Source: CBDAKK01 sp965216965 (GTDB taxonomy: Bacteria > Spirochaetota > Spirochaetia > WTKD01 > G963693115). Taken from it: a stretch of DNA of 59,792 bases. Below the pieces are notes generated by a model, which was not told the origin of the DNA, did not search any database, and worked only from the letters and a program-made list of their open reading frames with translations. Position 1 is the first letter of the stretch. Every line of letters begins with the position of its first letter. The position numbers and the translations under genes are program-made. Below are positions 20,100 to 29,609 of this stretch, one piece after another. The stretch lies in contig CBDCGX010000009.1 of assembly GCA_965216965.1 (NCBI GenBank), positions 1-59,792 of the forward strand. The letters run 5' to 3'.

Positions 20100-21068
20100 T
20101 TAATGACTATTAATTAAATGCTTGAACTGAATAATAATTCTACGCAAATCATCAGGAAAATCACTAATCTTAACTTTCTTACAAAAACTTACTGTTTCAT
20201 TAGGATGAAAATAATAATCTGCTAGCCAATAACCATTTTTAATACAGAGATCAATATGTTTTTTAGAAACAATCCCAGGAATATTAAACTCTTGATGTGA
20301 ATAACTTTTCAATTTATGTGCTACCTTATCTTTACCTCCAAGATAAGAAAAATGCCATCCAGCATTATTTACAATCTCTACATTAGGTGAATGCATAGTT
20401 CTTCTTAATTCAGAAAAAGAAAGTATTTTTAACCATCTCATTTCAAAACATACCACTCCTTTAGTAATATTCTTCTTAGCCATATTATTAACATAATAAT
20501 AATATAATAACATATAAAAAATAATTGGAGAAGTATATCTTTTTATAAAAAGCCCCCATAATATTTTATGTTCAATTTCATATGATTTTTTACAAAAGAA
20601 GACTTCTTTTACTTTTTCAATAATATAGTTAAAAAAGATTTTAGCTGTATAAAAATTAAATTGCTTCTTTTTTCTCTTTGAAACATTCTTCTTTAAGGTT
20701 CTTAGTATTTCTATATTTGGAATTTCATCTACATCACTAATAAGAATCAAATCTTTAGGAGATAAAAATTTCAATTTTCTCAATCCTATTACAATTGAAT
20801 CTCTTTGATAATACTCTCTTTTCCATTCAACTTCTTTTTCTTCCTTAAAAAACTTCATTTTTATAGGTATGTATAATATTTTATCTTTAAACGAAGCGAA
20901 TCGTTCTTTATTATCGAGAAAAACACTACGTTTATCATTTCCACTAAAGGTTTTATCTGCTTCACAAATAACAAAGTAATCTACAAAATCATACAAATAC
21001 CGTAGCCTTATATCTAAAATATCTACTTCATCAAAAAATAAGAAACAATCTATTATCTTTTTAGCCAT
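20100..21068 (-). CDS. Glycosyltransferase family 17 protein
   Basis: A 322-residue protein with the layout of GT17 (beta-1,4-N-acetylglucosaminyltransferase III-like) enzymes: IDCFLFFDEVDILDIRLR at the start, VICEADKTFSGN, ENREx-like NKERF, a QRD segment, and ISDVDEIPN, where the DVD is expected to bind the metal and nucleotide-sugar. AGWHFSYLGG near residue 245 is another family mark. A Lys-rich and aromatic middle part (residues 150-205) is less well kept. In animals the family adds bisecting GlcNAc; bacterial members are thought to modify surface glycans. AGGAGG precedes the ATG. The gene is poorer in G+C than its neighbours, which hints at transfer. Confidence 0.8.
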   Translation of the reverse strand: MAKKIIDCFLFFDEVDILDIRLRYLYDFVDYFVICEADKTFSGNDKRSVFLDNKERFASFKDKILYIPIKMKFFKEEKEVEWKREYYQRDSIVIGLRKLKFLSPKDLILISDVDEIPNIEILRTLKKNVSKRKKKQFNFYTAKIFFNYIIEKVKEVFFCKKSYEIEHKILWGLFIKRYTSPIIFYMLLYYYYVNNMAKKNITKGVVCFEMRWLKILSFSELRRTMHSPNVEIVNNAGWHFSYLGGKDKVAHKLKSYSHQEFNIPGIVSKKHIDLCIKNGYWLADYYFHPNETVSFCKKVKISDFPDDLRRIIIQFKHLINSH

Positions 21069-21097
21069 TACAATCCTCCTATTAATTATGGGAATAA

Positions 21098-22042
21098 TTA
21101 TTCTTTATATGGAATATTCATATACATTCTATCTCTACAACAAAATATATCTGGAAATATCTTCTTAGCTTCTCTCTCTATTGCTAATATATCATCCTTA
21201 AGATATCGAGGACTAAAATGTATAAGCCCCGCCTTGCCAATATTTCCTGCCTGTGTACAAAGATGTGCAGCCTCACATCCAGTCATATGAAGTTTTTCTT
21301 TTGCAGCATCTATATGCTCTTGCTTAAACATCCCTTCACAAAAAAACACATCCGAATCTGATACAGCCTGTATTATTCTGTCGGTTGGACGAGTATCAGT
21401 AACATATGAGACCTTACGCCCACTTCGCTTGTTTCCCATAACAAACGATGGTTCTACAACACTCCCATCTTCTAGCACTACTGTCTTCCCTTGTTGTAAC
21501 ATCGCCCATTGCGGTCCTCTTGGCACACCATGTTTAATTGCACGTTCAGAATAAAACTTGCCTGGACGCTTTTCTTCTATGAGAGAAAAGCCCCAAACAG
21601 CTCTCTTATGTTTTCCAGGGAATGCAGTTATATAATAATCAGCATTATCACTAACATATACTACCCCATCCCTTTCAATATCTTCAAGTATTCTGTACTC
21701 AATATTGTAATTGATATATATTCCCAAGTATCTTCGTGTAGCTTCTATATAATCTTTAACGCTCTTGGGACAAACTATGACGAGCTCCTTCTCCCTCTCT
21801 ACCTGAGAAGAAAGCATAAGCAACCCTGGCAACCCTGTAACATGATCTGCATGGGAATGCGATATACAAATAACTCGTAAAGCTTTCCATCGTATATTCA
21901 TAATCCTGAGTGAAAGTTGCATGCCTTCTCCGCAATCAAAAAGTATCTCTTCTCCTTCCCTATGTAACAATACAGAACTTAACGCTCTATAGGGTAGTGG
22001 AAGAGACCCACTTGTCCCTAAAACAAATGCTTCTAGAACCAT
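21098..22042 (-). CDS. rnz: Ribonuclease Z
   Basis: A 314-residue metallo-beta-lactamase-fold enzyme that cleaves tRNA precursors at the 3' end. FVLGTSGSLPLPYRA at the N-terminus, FDCGEGMQ, and the zinc motif SHSHADHVTGLPGLL are RNase Z specific. Further ligands are in VTDTRPT and a late HFSPRY. It begins 4 bases after fabV. tRNA-Ile in this window has no encoded CCA, which fits with a need for RNase Z followed by CCA addition. Confidence 0.9.
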   Translation of the reverse strand: MVLEAFVLGTSGSLPLPYRALSSVLLHREGEEILFDCGEGMQLSLRIMNIRWKALRVICISHSHADHVTGLPGLLMLSSQVEREKELVIVCPKSVKDYIEATRRYLGIYINYNIEYRILEDIERDGVVYVSDNADYYITAFPGKHKRAVWGFSLIEEKRPGKFYSERAIKHGVPRGPQWAMLQQGKTVVLEDGSVVEPSFVMGNKRSGRKVSYVTDTRPTDRIIQAVSDSDVFFCEGMFKQEHIDAAKEKLHMTGCEAAHLCTQAGNIGKAGLIHFSPRYLKDDILAIEREAKKIFPDIFCCRDRMYMNIPYKE

Positions 22043-22046
22043 GTAT

Positions 22047-23231
22047 TTATATTTCTACTGCTTTATTATAATCTATTCCATCCCACATAAATCCATGCAA
22101 GTTATAAAATTCTTTTCTAAATCCTTCTACATCAGAATATTTTAGAATATTTTCTGAATTGATCGTATCCCATATTTTTTCCACCTCAATTTGAACATCA
22201 TTTCTCATTTCCCAATCGTCTAATCTAATTCGTTGTTCATTATCAGTCAATACAGAAAGTCTCCCATATATTTTTTCTGTACACATTCTATACATTTGTT
22301 CAATACATGTCTCGTGTATTCCTTTCTTTTTCATTACTTTATAAAGAATCGACAAATACAAAGGCACCACTGGTATAACCATGCTAGCTCGCGTTACTAA
22401 GGCCTTATTTATAGATACATATGCACGACCTATCCCCTTTCTTTGTAAATAATTATCTATAGAATACGCCGTTAGTTCAAGATCCTCTTTTGCTTTTCCA
22501 ATAGTACCATTTCTATAAAGTGGTCTTGTAAGTTCGGGGCCTATATAAGAATAAGCAAGAGTAATAAAGTTTTCTTCTAGCACATTTTCTTTGGCAAGAG
22601 CACTAATCCACAACTTCCAGTCTTCCCCTCCCATAACTTTTATTGTTGACGCTATTTCATATTCACTTGCAGGATTAATACTTACTTTTGTTACCTCCTT
22701 TGTTATTATGTCAAGTGACCTAGAAAAGTATTGCTCATCTATTGGTTTAAGTACTGATGTATACATTATTCTGTTTTTAGGATCTACTCGCCTTCCAGAT
22801 GCAATACTATATACAACAAGATCTACAGTACCAAGCTCTTCTTTTATAGTTTCAATTGTTTTTACTTTTATTTCTTCGCTAAAAGCATCTCCAAAAATAC
22901 TTTGGCACCACAGCCCATCTCCTTCTGCAATATCTTCAAAAGCATGAGTGTTATACCACCCTACAGAAGCTGTCCTCCTCTTTTCGGGCACTGCAGGTGT
23001 TTCAAAAGAAACATTGATCGTTCTTGAACCATATGCATACGCAGAAACAATTCGAGTAGCAAGCCCATATCCTGCAGAACCACCTATAATCAATACATTC
23101 CTAGGACCTTGCCTTTTCCCCTTTGCTTTTACATAATCTATCTGTGATTGTACAAGTTTTCTACATCCTTGAGGATGTGCAGAAATACAAATGTTTCTCA
23201 TTATCTTTGGTTCAATTTTTAATAATGTCAT
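22047..23231 (-). CDS. fabV: Trans-2-enoyl-CoA/ACP reductase (FabV/Ter)
   Basis: A 394-residue NADH-dependent enoyl reductase of the FabV/Ter type, first described in Treponema denticola. It reduces trans-2-enoyl thioesters in fatty acid synthesis or in a butyrate-type fermentation. Visible are the nucleotide-binding VLIIGGSAGYGLATR near residue 45, the catalytic YSYIGPE, and the Y-x8-K pair in LYRNGTIGKAK. An AAGGAGT stands before the ATG. Unlike FabI it is normally insensitive to triclosan, by family knowledge. No other fab genes are near. Confidence 0.93.
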   Translation of the reverse strand: MTLLKIEPKIMRNICISAHPQGCRKLVQSQIDYVKAKGKRQGPRNVLIIGGSAGYGLATRIVSAYAYGSRTINVSFETPAVPEKRRTASVGWYNTHAFEDIAEGDGLWCQSIFGDAFSEEIKVKTIETIKEELGTVDLVVYSIASGRRVDPKNRIMYTSVLKPIDEQYFSRSLDIITKEVTKVSINPASEYEIASTIKVMGGEDWKLWISALAKENVLEENFITLAYSYIGPELTRPLYRNGTIGKAKEDLELTAYSIDNYLQRKGIGRAYVSINKALVTRASMVIPVVPLYLSILYKVMKKKGIHETCIEQMYRMCTEKIYGRLSVLTDNEQRIRLDDWEMRNDVQIEVEKIWDTINSENILKYSDVEGFRKEFYNLHGFMWDGIDYNKAVEI

Positions 23232-23312
23232 AATTGACTCCTTATATATCTATTATTATAGTATACTATTTTATAAAAATTATAAACACCTTAAATCTTT
23301 TTCTATAACTTA

Positions 23313-25073
23313 TCACATTTTTTCTATAAAAGGTATATTAAGCAATTCCATCCCATTTCTCATAACATGTAAAACTGCCTTACTTATATATATTCGTGAA
23401 ACCTTACTGGTTATATCTTTACACTTAGCAATAGGCATGTTTTGATAAAAAGTAGAAAATAAACTTGCACATGTATAAAGATATTGGGCTAATAAAGAAG
23501 GATCTTGCTTTTGAGAAGATTGCCTTACAACATCTGGAAACCTCAATAAACAAAAGGTAAGTTTCCATTCAGTATCAGAGATTGATTCATCCCAATGTTC
23601 TTCTTCACTAATCTCATCAGAAATTCCAAATTTTTTAAGCATAGTAGATATCCTTGCACATGTATATTGCAAATAAGGACCTGTGTTCCCTGTAAAAGAT
23701 ATAGATGTTTCTGCGTTAAATACTATATCTTTCTTAGGGTGAGTTCCAAGTAAGTAATAATGTAATGCCCCCAATGCCACATTATGGCAAATAGTATCTA
23801 TACCTTGTACATGCTCGCTCTTCTCCCTCTGCATTATTTCTTTCTTTACAAGATGTCTTATGTTTTGCAAAAGAACATCCGCGTCTACCACAGTTCCCTC
23901 TCGAGATTTCATTCGTCCCTCAGGTAAATGCACCATTCCATATCCAAGATGCTGCATCATATTATCTTTAGCGGGCATAAAGCCTAGTTTTTTTAGCACA
24001 TAAAAAAGCACTTTGAAATGATAGTTTTGCTCATGCGCTACAATATATATCATCCTGTCATAATGCCAATCTTTGTATCGAATAAAAGCTGTGCCAATAT
24101 CTTGTGTAATATATACGCTTGTTCCGTCTGATCTAAGAAGTATTTTCTCGTCTAAATTAATTTCTTTTAAATTTACGCATATTGCACCGCTTTCATTTTT
24201 ATAAAAGGCTCCTTCACTCAATCCTTCTAAAATAATATCTTTTCCATGCCCATACGTTTCACTTTCCTTGTAAAGGACATCAAAAGAAATACCTGTTTTT
24301 TGATACGTCTTTTTAATTCCACATATTGCCCACTCATTCATAGTCCTCCAAAGATTGTGTATGTCTTTATCTCCTCTTTCCCAACAACGTAACATTTCTT
24401 GAGCTTCTTTTTCTGCTGCTGGATATATATCTTTCCACTCATTAAATTTTACATAATAATTCCCCACAAACAAATCACTTTTCACCTTTTCAGATTCGGG
24501 AGTTTTCCCTTCTCCAAATTTTTGATACGAAAGCATAGACTTACAAATATGTATACCTCTATCATTTATAAGATTTACCTTTCTTACAGTAGCAGAACAA
24601 AACGTATACATACGACTTATGCTTTCTCCCAATATATCATTTCTAAGATGACCAAGATGCAATGGTTTGTTTGTATTTGGAGAAGAAAACTCTATCATTA
24701 TTTTTTCGTTTTTCATACTATCATTAGATCCGTAGCATTCGGCTAACAAAAGTATAGTGTGTATGATTTTTTTTGTAGCATCCGATCGTATAAGATATAT
24801 ATTCAAATATGGACCAACAACAACAATCTTCTCCGCATAGTTATGTTTGATAGCACATTCAAATATTTTTCGTGCAATATCTGCGGGGGTTATATTCTTT
24901 TGAAGACGAGCAGTAACCTGTTTTACAAAGGGGAACATAGGATATGCTAAATCCCCTTTGGAGATATCTGGTGGTACACTCGCTATGATACATGACATAT
25001 CAATAGAACCAAACCCTGCTTCAGAAAAAAGAGATTGTATCCGCTTATCCCATAGTTCTCTAAAAATATTCAT
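23313..25073 (-). CDS. argS: Arginyl-tRNA synthetase
   Basis: A 586-residue class I synthetase. Order of parts: ArgRS-specific N-terminal domain, SSPNTNKPLHLGHLRN with the HIGH-equivalent HLGH near residue 135, and GRMKSREGTVV, the KMSKS-equivalent. The DALR anticodon-binding domain at the end starts near the segment NTGPYLQYTCAR. Length is normal. It is 12 bases after the TPR gene and seems to be the last gene of the phoH operon, but it may also have its own promoter. Confidence 0.95.
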   Translation of the reverse strand: MNIFRELWDKRIQSLFSEAGFGSIDMSCIIASVPPDISKGDLAYPMFPFVKQVTARLQKNITPADIARKIFECAIKHNYAEKIVVVGPYLNIYLIRSDATKKIIHTILLLAECYGSNDSMKNEKIMIEFSSPNTNKPLHLGHLRNDILGESISRMYTFCSATVRKVNLINDRGIHICKSMLSYQKFGEGKTPESEKVKSDLFVGNYYVKFNEWKDIYPAAEKEAQEMLRCWERGDKDIHNLWRTMNEWAICGIKKTYQKTGISFDVLYKESETYGHGKDIILEGLSEGAFYKNESGAICVNLKEINLDEKILLRSDGTSVYITQDIGTAFIRYKDWHYDRMIYIVAHEQNYHFKVLFYVLKKLGFMPAKDNMMQHLGYGMVHLPEGRMKSREGTVVDADVLLQNIRHLVKKEIMQREKSEHVQGIDTICHNVALGALHYYLLGTHPKKDIVFNAETSISFTGNTGPYLQYTCARISTMLKKFGISDEISEEEHWDESISDTEWKLTFCLLRFPDVVRQSSQKQDPSLLAQYLYTCASLFSTFYQNMPIAKCKDITSKVSRIYISKAVLHVMRNGMELLNIPFIEKM

Positions 25074-25085
25074 ATTATTATATAT

Positions 25086-27236
25086 TTACCACACTGGGAA
25101 AAGCAATTGAGTTAAAAAAGAAAATACGTTTTCCTCATTATTTCTATTCTTATCATTTGCAACAGTGTTCACAAGAGTCAAGGAATCATTATTCCATGTT
25201 CTGGCAGGAATAATAATTACATCGTTCTTATTGATATTTTGTTTTACTCTATAATCACTAAATATCTGTGTCTTATCTCCTATATTCCTCTCTAAGGACC
25301 TCGGTTGTTGTCCCGTAAGGGGAGTATTTCCTCCTCTTGTGCCGGTAGTGGTGTCGCTTTGCTCAAAAGTACCTGATATGTCTGCAATACTATATGACAA
25401 TTCTACAGTATTTGTTATCGCATATCCAATATGATCTCCTGTAGTTGAAAAATACGGCGGTGATGATGATAACTTTACGTCTCCTTTGTTGTATAGCGCA
25501 TATACTATATCAGGTTGTATAGATTGTTGCAATCCCGCCCCTATTAATATTTTTTTATCAGGGTTAACAGAAAGGATATTAGCAACAATAGGCAACATAT
25601 CTGCTACGCGGCGAGCAATTTCTTCCATTCCATTTATTACATTGTCATTACCACCTCTGCTCACAGAAACCGTTGCTAATTGCTCATTTGTAATAGCATT
25701 CTTAAGCACTACTTCTACAATAAATGTATCTTTTATGCGTTTAAAATAAGGATGAACCGTTATCACATTATCAAGAGATAATGGGAGCAGAGAGACATTT
25801 GTTACCCTTATGTATGGATATTTAGAAAATGTATACATAAGCAAAGAAGTCAAAAACTCATCTTCTTTATTGGCACCTTGTCCAACATTTATAAACACAT
25901 TCCACGGCATAAGCGAACGATATCCCGTGCTCTCAAAAGTTTCTACATTGTTTTGAGCGATTGTACGTATGCTCTCTAGAAGGATAGGGATATTTTTATC
26001 TTTTTTTCTACTAGCAAGACTTTCCAGCTCTCTTATTGCCTCGCTATAAGAACCTTCTTGTAACAAGATATCACTAAGAAATATTCTTAATTCTTGTTCA
26101 AGCGGATCTATATAAAGTCCTCGTCGAATATAACCTTTTGAAAAAAACAAATCTCCTTGCGATAAGGCTTGTTGTGCCTTCTTTTTCCAAAAAGAAACAC
26201 GCTCTTTTTTTTGTTTTTTAATAAAGCCATCCACTTTTTCTGGATCCTCAAGAATCTTTTTCAACATAGCATCGTATACAAAGCCTATAAGAGAGTCTTC
26301 GGAGTTTATTTCATAAGCATTAGAAAGAGCTATAAAAGCTTTTCTAACATCCCCTCGTTCATAAAGAATAATTCCTTTTGTATACCATTGCTGAGCGTCT
26401 TCAACTGTATACGTATCGGGATTCTTAATAGCAATAATTTCTTTATTCTCTATATTTTGTACAATTCCGTCTTTAGCATTTAAAGGTTTTTGAATCCGTA
26501 ATAACTCAGTAGAAAGTAGGTTAAACCCGCTAGAATTAAATATATCTGAGAATGCTTTAATATCAATGGAAACATTAAACTGCACTGCATATTTTGAAGC
26601 AATGAAATAAACCCATACATTTCTCTCATACTTTTGAAGCAGGTATCTAAAAGCCCTATCAGAATCTATAGTATTCTTCCCAGAATACATAGCAGAAAGC
26701 AATATATAGGTATTTAAAAACAAACCTTTGTTTTCAGAAAAAAGACGTTCCATCTGTGTAACAGTATCAAAATAACTTTTAATATCATTTACTGCTACAT
26801 AATAAACAGTTTTAATGAAAAGAAGATTCTTATCATAGGGGTCTTGTTTCGTAAGTTCATCAATTATACCCCTTGCTTCTTTAAAATTATTTTGATGAAT
26901 AAGAATATTTGCTTTGAGAATACGTACTGCAAAGTCATTTTTCCGGAGAGCTATTGCCCTATTTATGAACTTTAGTGCATTACCAAAATTTCCCAAAATA
27001 TAATACGCACGTGCTATATCTTGTATAAGTTCAAAAAAATTCGGGTTTTGCTCATATGCTTTTTGAAGCGTAGTAAGCACTGATAATACATCCGATTTTT
27101 TCCCCGTCTCAAATGCACTATATAATCCTGATCTTGCCGAAGAATAAAGCTGTACCGCACCATCAGACTGAGCAAACATAGAGTAGTAAACCCCACAAAA
27201 TAAAATTATTATTTTTAGCAATATTCTTAGTTTCAT
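25086..27236 (-). CDS. Exported TPR-repeat protein
   Basis: A 716-residue protein with a signal peptide (hydrophobic to MFAQ near residue 23). Residues 60-200 hold tetratricopeptide-like repeats, readable in ARAYYILGNFGNALKFINRAI and ILIHQNNFKEARGIIDEL. More repeat-like helices follow up to about 420. The C-terminal third is beta-rich with no known domain. It lies directly before argS and overlaps tlyC by one base. A TPR protein at this place next to tlyC-ybeY-phoH is the order known in Treponema. Probably periplasmic and involved in envelope protein assembly, which is inference from location only. Confidence 0.75.
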   Translation of the reverse strand: MKLRILLKIIILFCGVYYSMFAQSDGAVQLYSSARSGLYSAFETGKKSDVLSVLTTLQKAYEQNPNFFELIQDIARAYYILGNFGNALKFINRAIALRKNDFAVRILKANILIHQNNFKEARGIIDELTKQDPYDKNLLFIKTVYYVAVNDIKSYFDTVTQMERLFSENKGLFLNTYILLSAMYSGKNTIDSDRAFRYLLQKYERNVWVYFIASKYAVQFNVSIDIKAFSDIFNSSGFNLLSTELLRIQKPLNAKDGIVQNIENKEIIAIKNPDTYTVEDAQQWYTKGIILYERGDVRKAFIALSNAYEINSEDSLIGFVYDAMLKKILEDPEKVDGFIKKQKKERVSFWKKKAQQALSQGDLFFSKGYIRRGLYIDPLEQELRIFLSDILLQEGSYSEAIRELESLASRKKDKNIPILLESIRTIAQNNVETFESTGYRSLMPWNVFINVGQGANKEDEFLTSLLMYTFSKYPYIRVTNVSLLPLSLDNVITVHPYFKRIKDTFIVEVVLKNAITNEQLATVSVSRGGNDNVINGMEEIARRVADMLPIVANILSVNPDKKILIGAGLQQSIQPDIVYALYNKGDVKLSSSPPYFSTTGDHIGYAITNTVELSYSIADISGTFEQSDTTTGTRGGNTPLTGQQPRSLERNIGDKTQIFSDYRVKQNINKNDVIIIPARTWNNDSLTLVNTVANDKNRNNEENVFSFLTQLLFPVW

Positions 27237-28003
27237 TAATTACCATTCCCCAATATGATTTTAACAGACTTTATCTGATTACCTATCATAGAATGTACAA
27301 TATATTTCATTTTTTTTGATCCCTGTTCATAGCTTACTTTCTCATATCGAAATGGAATTTTTCCCAACAAATGATATACAAAACCTCCCACGGTATCGCA
27401 TTTTTCATCAGAAATATTAAGCCCTATTTTTTCATTTAATTTCGTTATGGACATTCTCCCATCCACAATATAAGTTTTTTCATCTATCTTTATGCACTCG
27501 TCAGTCTCACTATCAAATTCATCTCGTATTTCTCCAATAATCTCCTCAATTATATCTTCCATGCTAACAATACCAGAGACCCCTCCATATTCATCTACTA
27601 CTATACAAAGATGAATACGCCTTTTTTTCATCTCATGCAATAACTTATCTAGACGTATCGTCTCTGGAACAAAAAATGGTTGTCTCAAAATTGAATTTAA
27701 TTCAAGTGAATCTATATTTTGTGCCTTCTTTAAAAGGTCTTTCACGTAAATGAGTCCAATTACATTGTCTTTTGTATCGTGATATACGGGGAAGCGAGTA
27801 TGCATTGAGTTTGCCACTTGATATAGCACATCTCTTGATGAATCACTATCATCAATTGCAACCACATCAATACGAGGGACCATCACATCTGCTGCCGTTA
27901 TACCAGAAAGTCTTTTTATACCTTCTATCATAGAAGTCTGTTCTGATTTTGTCTTACTAGGAAATATTTTGGAAAAAAAACTTTGATATAATTTTGATCT
28001 CAT
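27236..28003 (-). CDS. tlyC: CBS-domain protein of the TlyC/CorC family
   Basis: A 255-residue cytosolic protein. VMVPRIDVVAI starts the first CBS domain (about residues 40-95), and the second (about 100-155) includes VVDEYGGVSGIVSMEDIIEEIIGEI, the best-kept family stretch. A C-terminal CorC/HlyC transporter-associated domain follows (YIVDGRMSITKLNEKI). Annotated in spirochaetes as haemolysin C; haemolytic activity is doubtful, and a link to Mg/Co homeostasis or ribosome-linked functions is as likely. It starts 5 bases after ybeY. Confidence 0.88.
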   Translation of the reverse strand: MRSKLYQSFFSKIFPSKTKSEQTSMIEGIKRLSGITAADVMVPRIDVVAIDDSDSSRDVLYQVANSMHTRFPVYHDTKDNVIGLIYVKDLLKKAQNIDSLELNSILRQPFFVPETIRLDKLLHEMKKRRIHLCIVVDEYGGVSGIVSMEDIIEEIIGEIRDEFDSETDECIKIDEKTYIVDGRMSITKLNEKIGLNISDEKCDTVGGFVYHLLGKIPFRYEKVSYEQGSKKMKYIVHSMIGNQIKSVKIILGNGN

Positions 28004-28008
28004 ACTCT

Positions 28009-28545
28009 TTAAAATTCCCCTACCATTGCACCATATTTCTGCAGAATGAGCTCTTGTTCCTGAAGCATTGGCTCTACTAAAACGTCATAGGTATTATGCA
28101 TATATCCTAAAAGATGAAGCACCGAATGTATTACAACACGGGTCAATTCTTGCATGTGTGATTGTCTATATTTCTTTGCTTGTTTTTTAACACAACTATA
28201 ACATAATAATATATCACCAAGATATATATATTCTTGCTTTTTAGCAGAAAAAGCATTTTTTATACCATCCTTAGTACAGGCAGTAAAACTAAGAACGTCA
28301 GTAACACCCTCTATGCCTCTATATACTTTATTATAAAACTGCATTTCTTGTGCAGTCACGCATACCATAGTTAATTCTGAATTGCGTATATTATGTTCCA
28401 AAAGAGTGTACTCAATAACATTCTGTACATATATTATATCATCTTTCAATAAAAATGGGTCTTCTTCATCGTCAGAAATAACATTTGTTTTTCCCACAAA
28501 TAATTCCAAACTTTTAGAAGTCGTAACACATACTTTATTTATCAT
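28009..28545 (-). CDS. ybeY: Endoribonuclease YbeY
   Basis: A 178-residue zinc RNase for 16S rRNA maturation and ribosome quality control. The metal motif HxxxHxxxxxH is visible as HSVLHLLGYMH near residue 145, and GVTDVLSF with the family Asp-Val-Leu-Ser-Phe core comes before it. The N-terminal 30 residues are longer than in many YbeY. It sits between phoH and tlyC, the usual neighbours in many bacteria. Confidence 0.93.
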   Translation of the reverse strand: MINKVCVTTSKSLELFVGKTNVISDDEEDPFLLKDDIIYVQNVIEYTLLEHNIRNSELTMVCVTAQEMQFYNKVYRGIEGVTDVLSFTACTKDGIKNAFSAKKQEYIYLGDILLCYSCVKKQAKKYRQSHMQELTRVVIHSVLHLLGYMHNTYDVLVEPMLQEQELILQKYGAMVGEF

Positions 28546-28552
28546 TATTTTA

Positions 28553-29509
28553 TTATTTCTCCTTCACTCTATTATATGCTTTCACTATTTTTCTTGCGAG
28601 AGCACTTCTTTGTATATCAGATTCATCTAAATGTACAATAGCAACGTTTTTTACGTTTTTAAAGATTCTAAGAGCGTCTTGTAATCCATTCTTTGTATTA
28701 TGTAAATCAGATTGAGTAATGTCTCCATTTACTATAATTTTACTTCCTTCTCCTATTCTAGTTAAAAACATCTTCATTTGTTCAGGGCTACAATTTTGGG
28801 CTTCATCAAGAAGCACTATACTATTATGAAGCGTTCGCCCTCTCATATATGCAAGTGGAGAAACCTCTATTTTCTTGTTTTCTTGTAAATGTTCACATAT
28901 AGAACTCCCAACAATTTCTTCAAGTGCATCATATACTGGAAGAAGATAGGGCATTACTTTTTGTATAAGATCTCCAGGTAGAAATCCTAATTTTTCCCCA
29001 GCTTCTATCACTGGACGAGTAATAACATATTTATTTACTTTCTTCTTTAATATTAAAGAAAGGGCAAAAGCAGTTGTTAGGAATGTTTTACCTGTTCCTG
29101 CAGGACCCACTAAAAAAACAAGATTGTGCGTCTCTAATTTTTGTATAATTCTTTCTTGTCCTTTAGTGCGAGCTATAATTTGTTTTTCTGATACAGGTAT
29201 ATATATTGCTGGAATAGATACACAACGCTCTTTCCTTTCTTCTGTGAGCCCACAAATTTGATTATATGCTGAAAATATACGTTCGGTTGTAATCTGTAAA
29301 GATTGATTAATGCAAGAAAGTAAGTAATTATAAAGATTGTGGAAATCTCTTAGCTTATCAGTATTATCTGACATAAAAAAAATTCTATTTTTCCTAACAA
29401 AAATTGGAATTTTAAACAATTTTTCAAGACATCGGATATTGACATCATTGGTCCCGCAAACATGAGAAAGAATAGTAATATTCTCGACTTCTATTGTATT
29501 TTGCTCCAC
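28553..29509 (-). CDS. phoH: PhoH-family ATPase
   Basis: A 318-residue protein with an N-terminal KH-like part and a P-loop ATPase core: Walker A GPAGTGKTFLT near residue 140, ITRPVIEAGEKLGFLPGD, and Walker B VLLDEAQN with the helicase-like NGDITQSDL following. PhoH proteins are linked to RNA handling together with YbeY, 8 bases downstream. The start is a GTG at 29509 with no Shine-Dalgarno, about 14 bases after the likely transcription start, so the mRNA would be near leaderless. Confidence 0.9.
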   Translation of the reverse strand: MEQNTIEVENITILSHVCGTNDVNIRCLEKLFKIPIFVRKNRIFFMSDNTDKLRDFHNLYNYLLSCINQSLQITTERIFSAYNQICGLTEERKERCVSIPAIYIPVSEKQIIARTKGQERIIQKLETHNLVFLVGPAGTGKTFLTTAFALSLILKKKVNKYVITRPVIEAGEKLGFLPGDLIQKVMPYLLPVYDALEEIVGSSICEHLQENKKIEVSPLAYMRGRTLHNSIVLLDEAQNCSPEQMKMFLTRIGEGSKIIVNGDITQSDLHNTKNGLQDALRIFKNVKNVAIVHLDESDIQRSALARKIVKAYNRVKEK

Positions 29510-29529
29510 GCGTTAAATACTCTATGTTA

Positions 29530-29558
29530 AATATACATTAAAATAATTCATTTGTCAA
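29530..29558 (-). promoter_or_regulatory. Promoter of the phoH operon
   Basis: On the minus strand TTGACA (29558-29553), a 17-base spacer and TATATT (29535-29530). It probably drives phoH-ybeY-tlyC-TPR gene and perhaps argS. Confidence 0.65.
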
Positions 29559-29609
29559 TGATCATATAGTTGGTTTCCATGCCACTTTATTGCCAATATA
29601 CATTATTAC

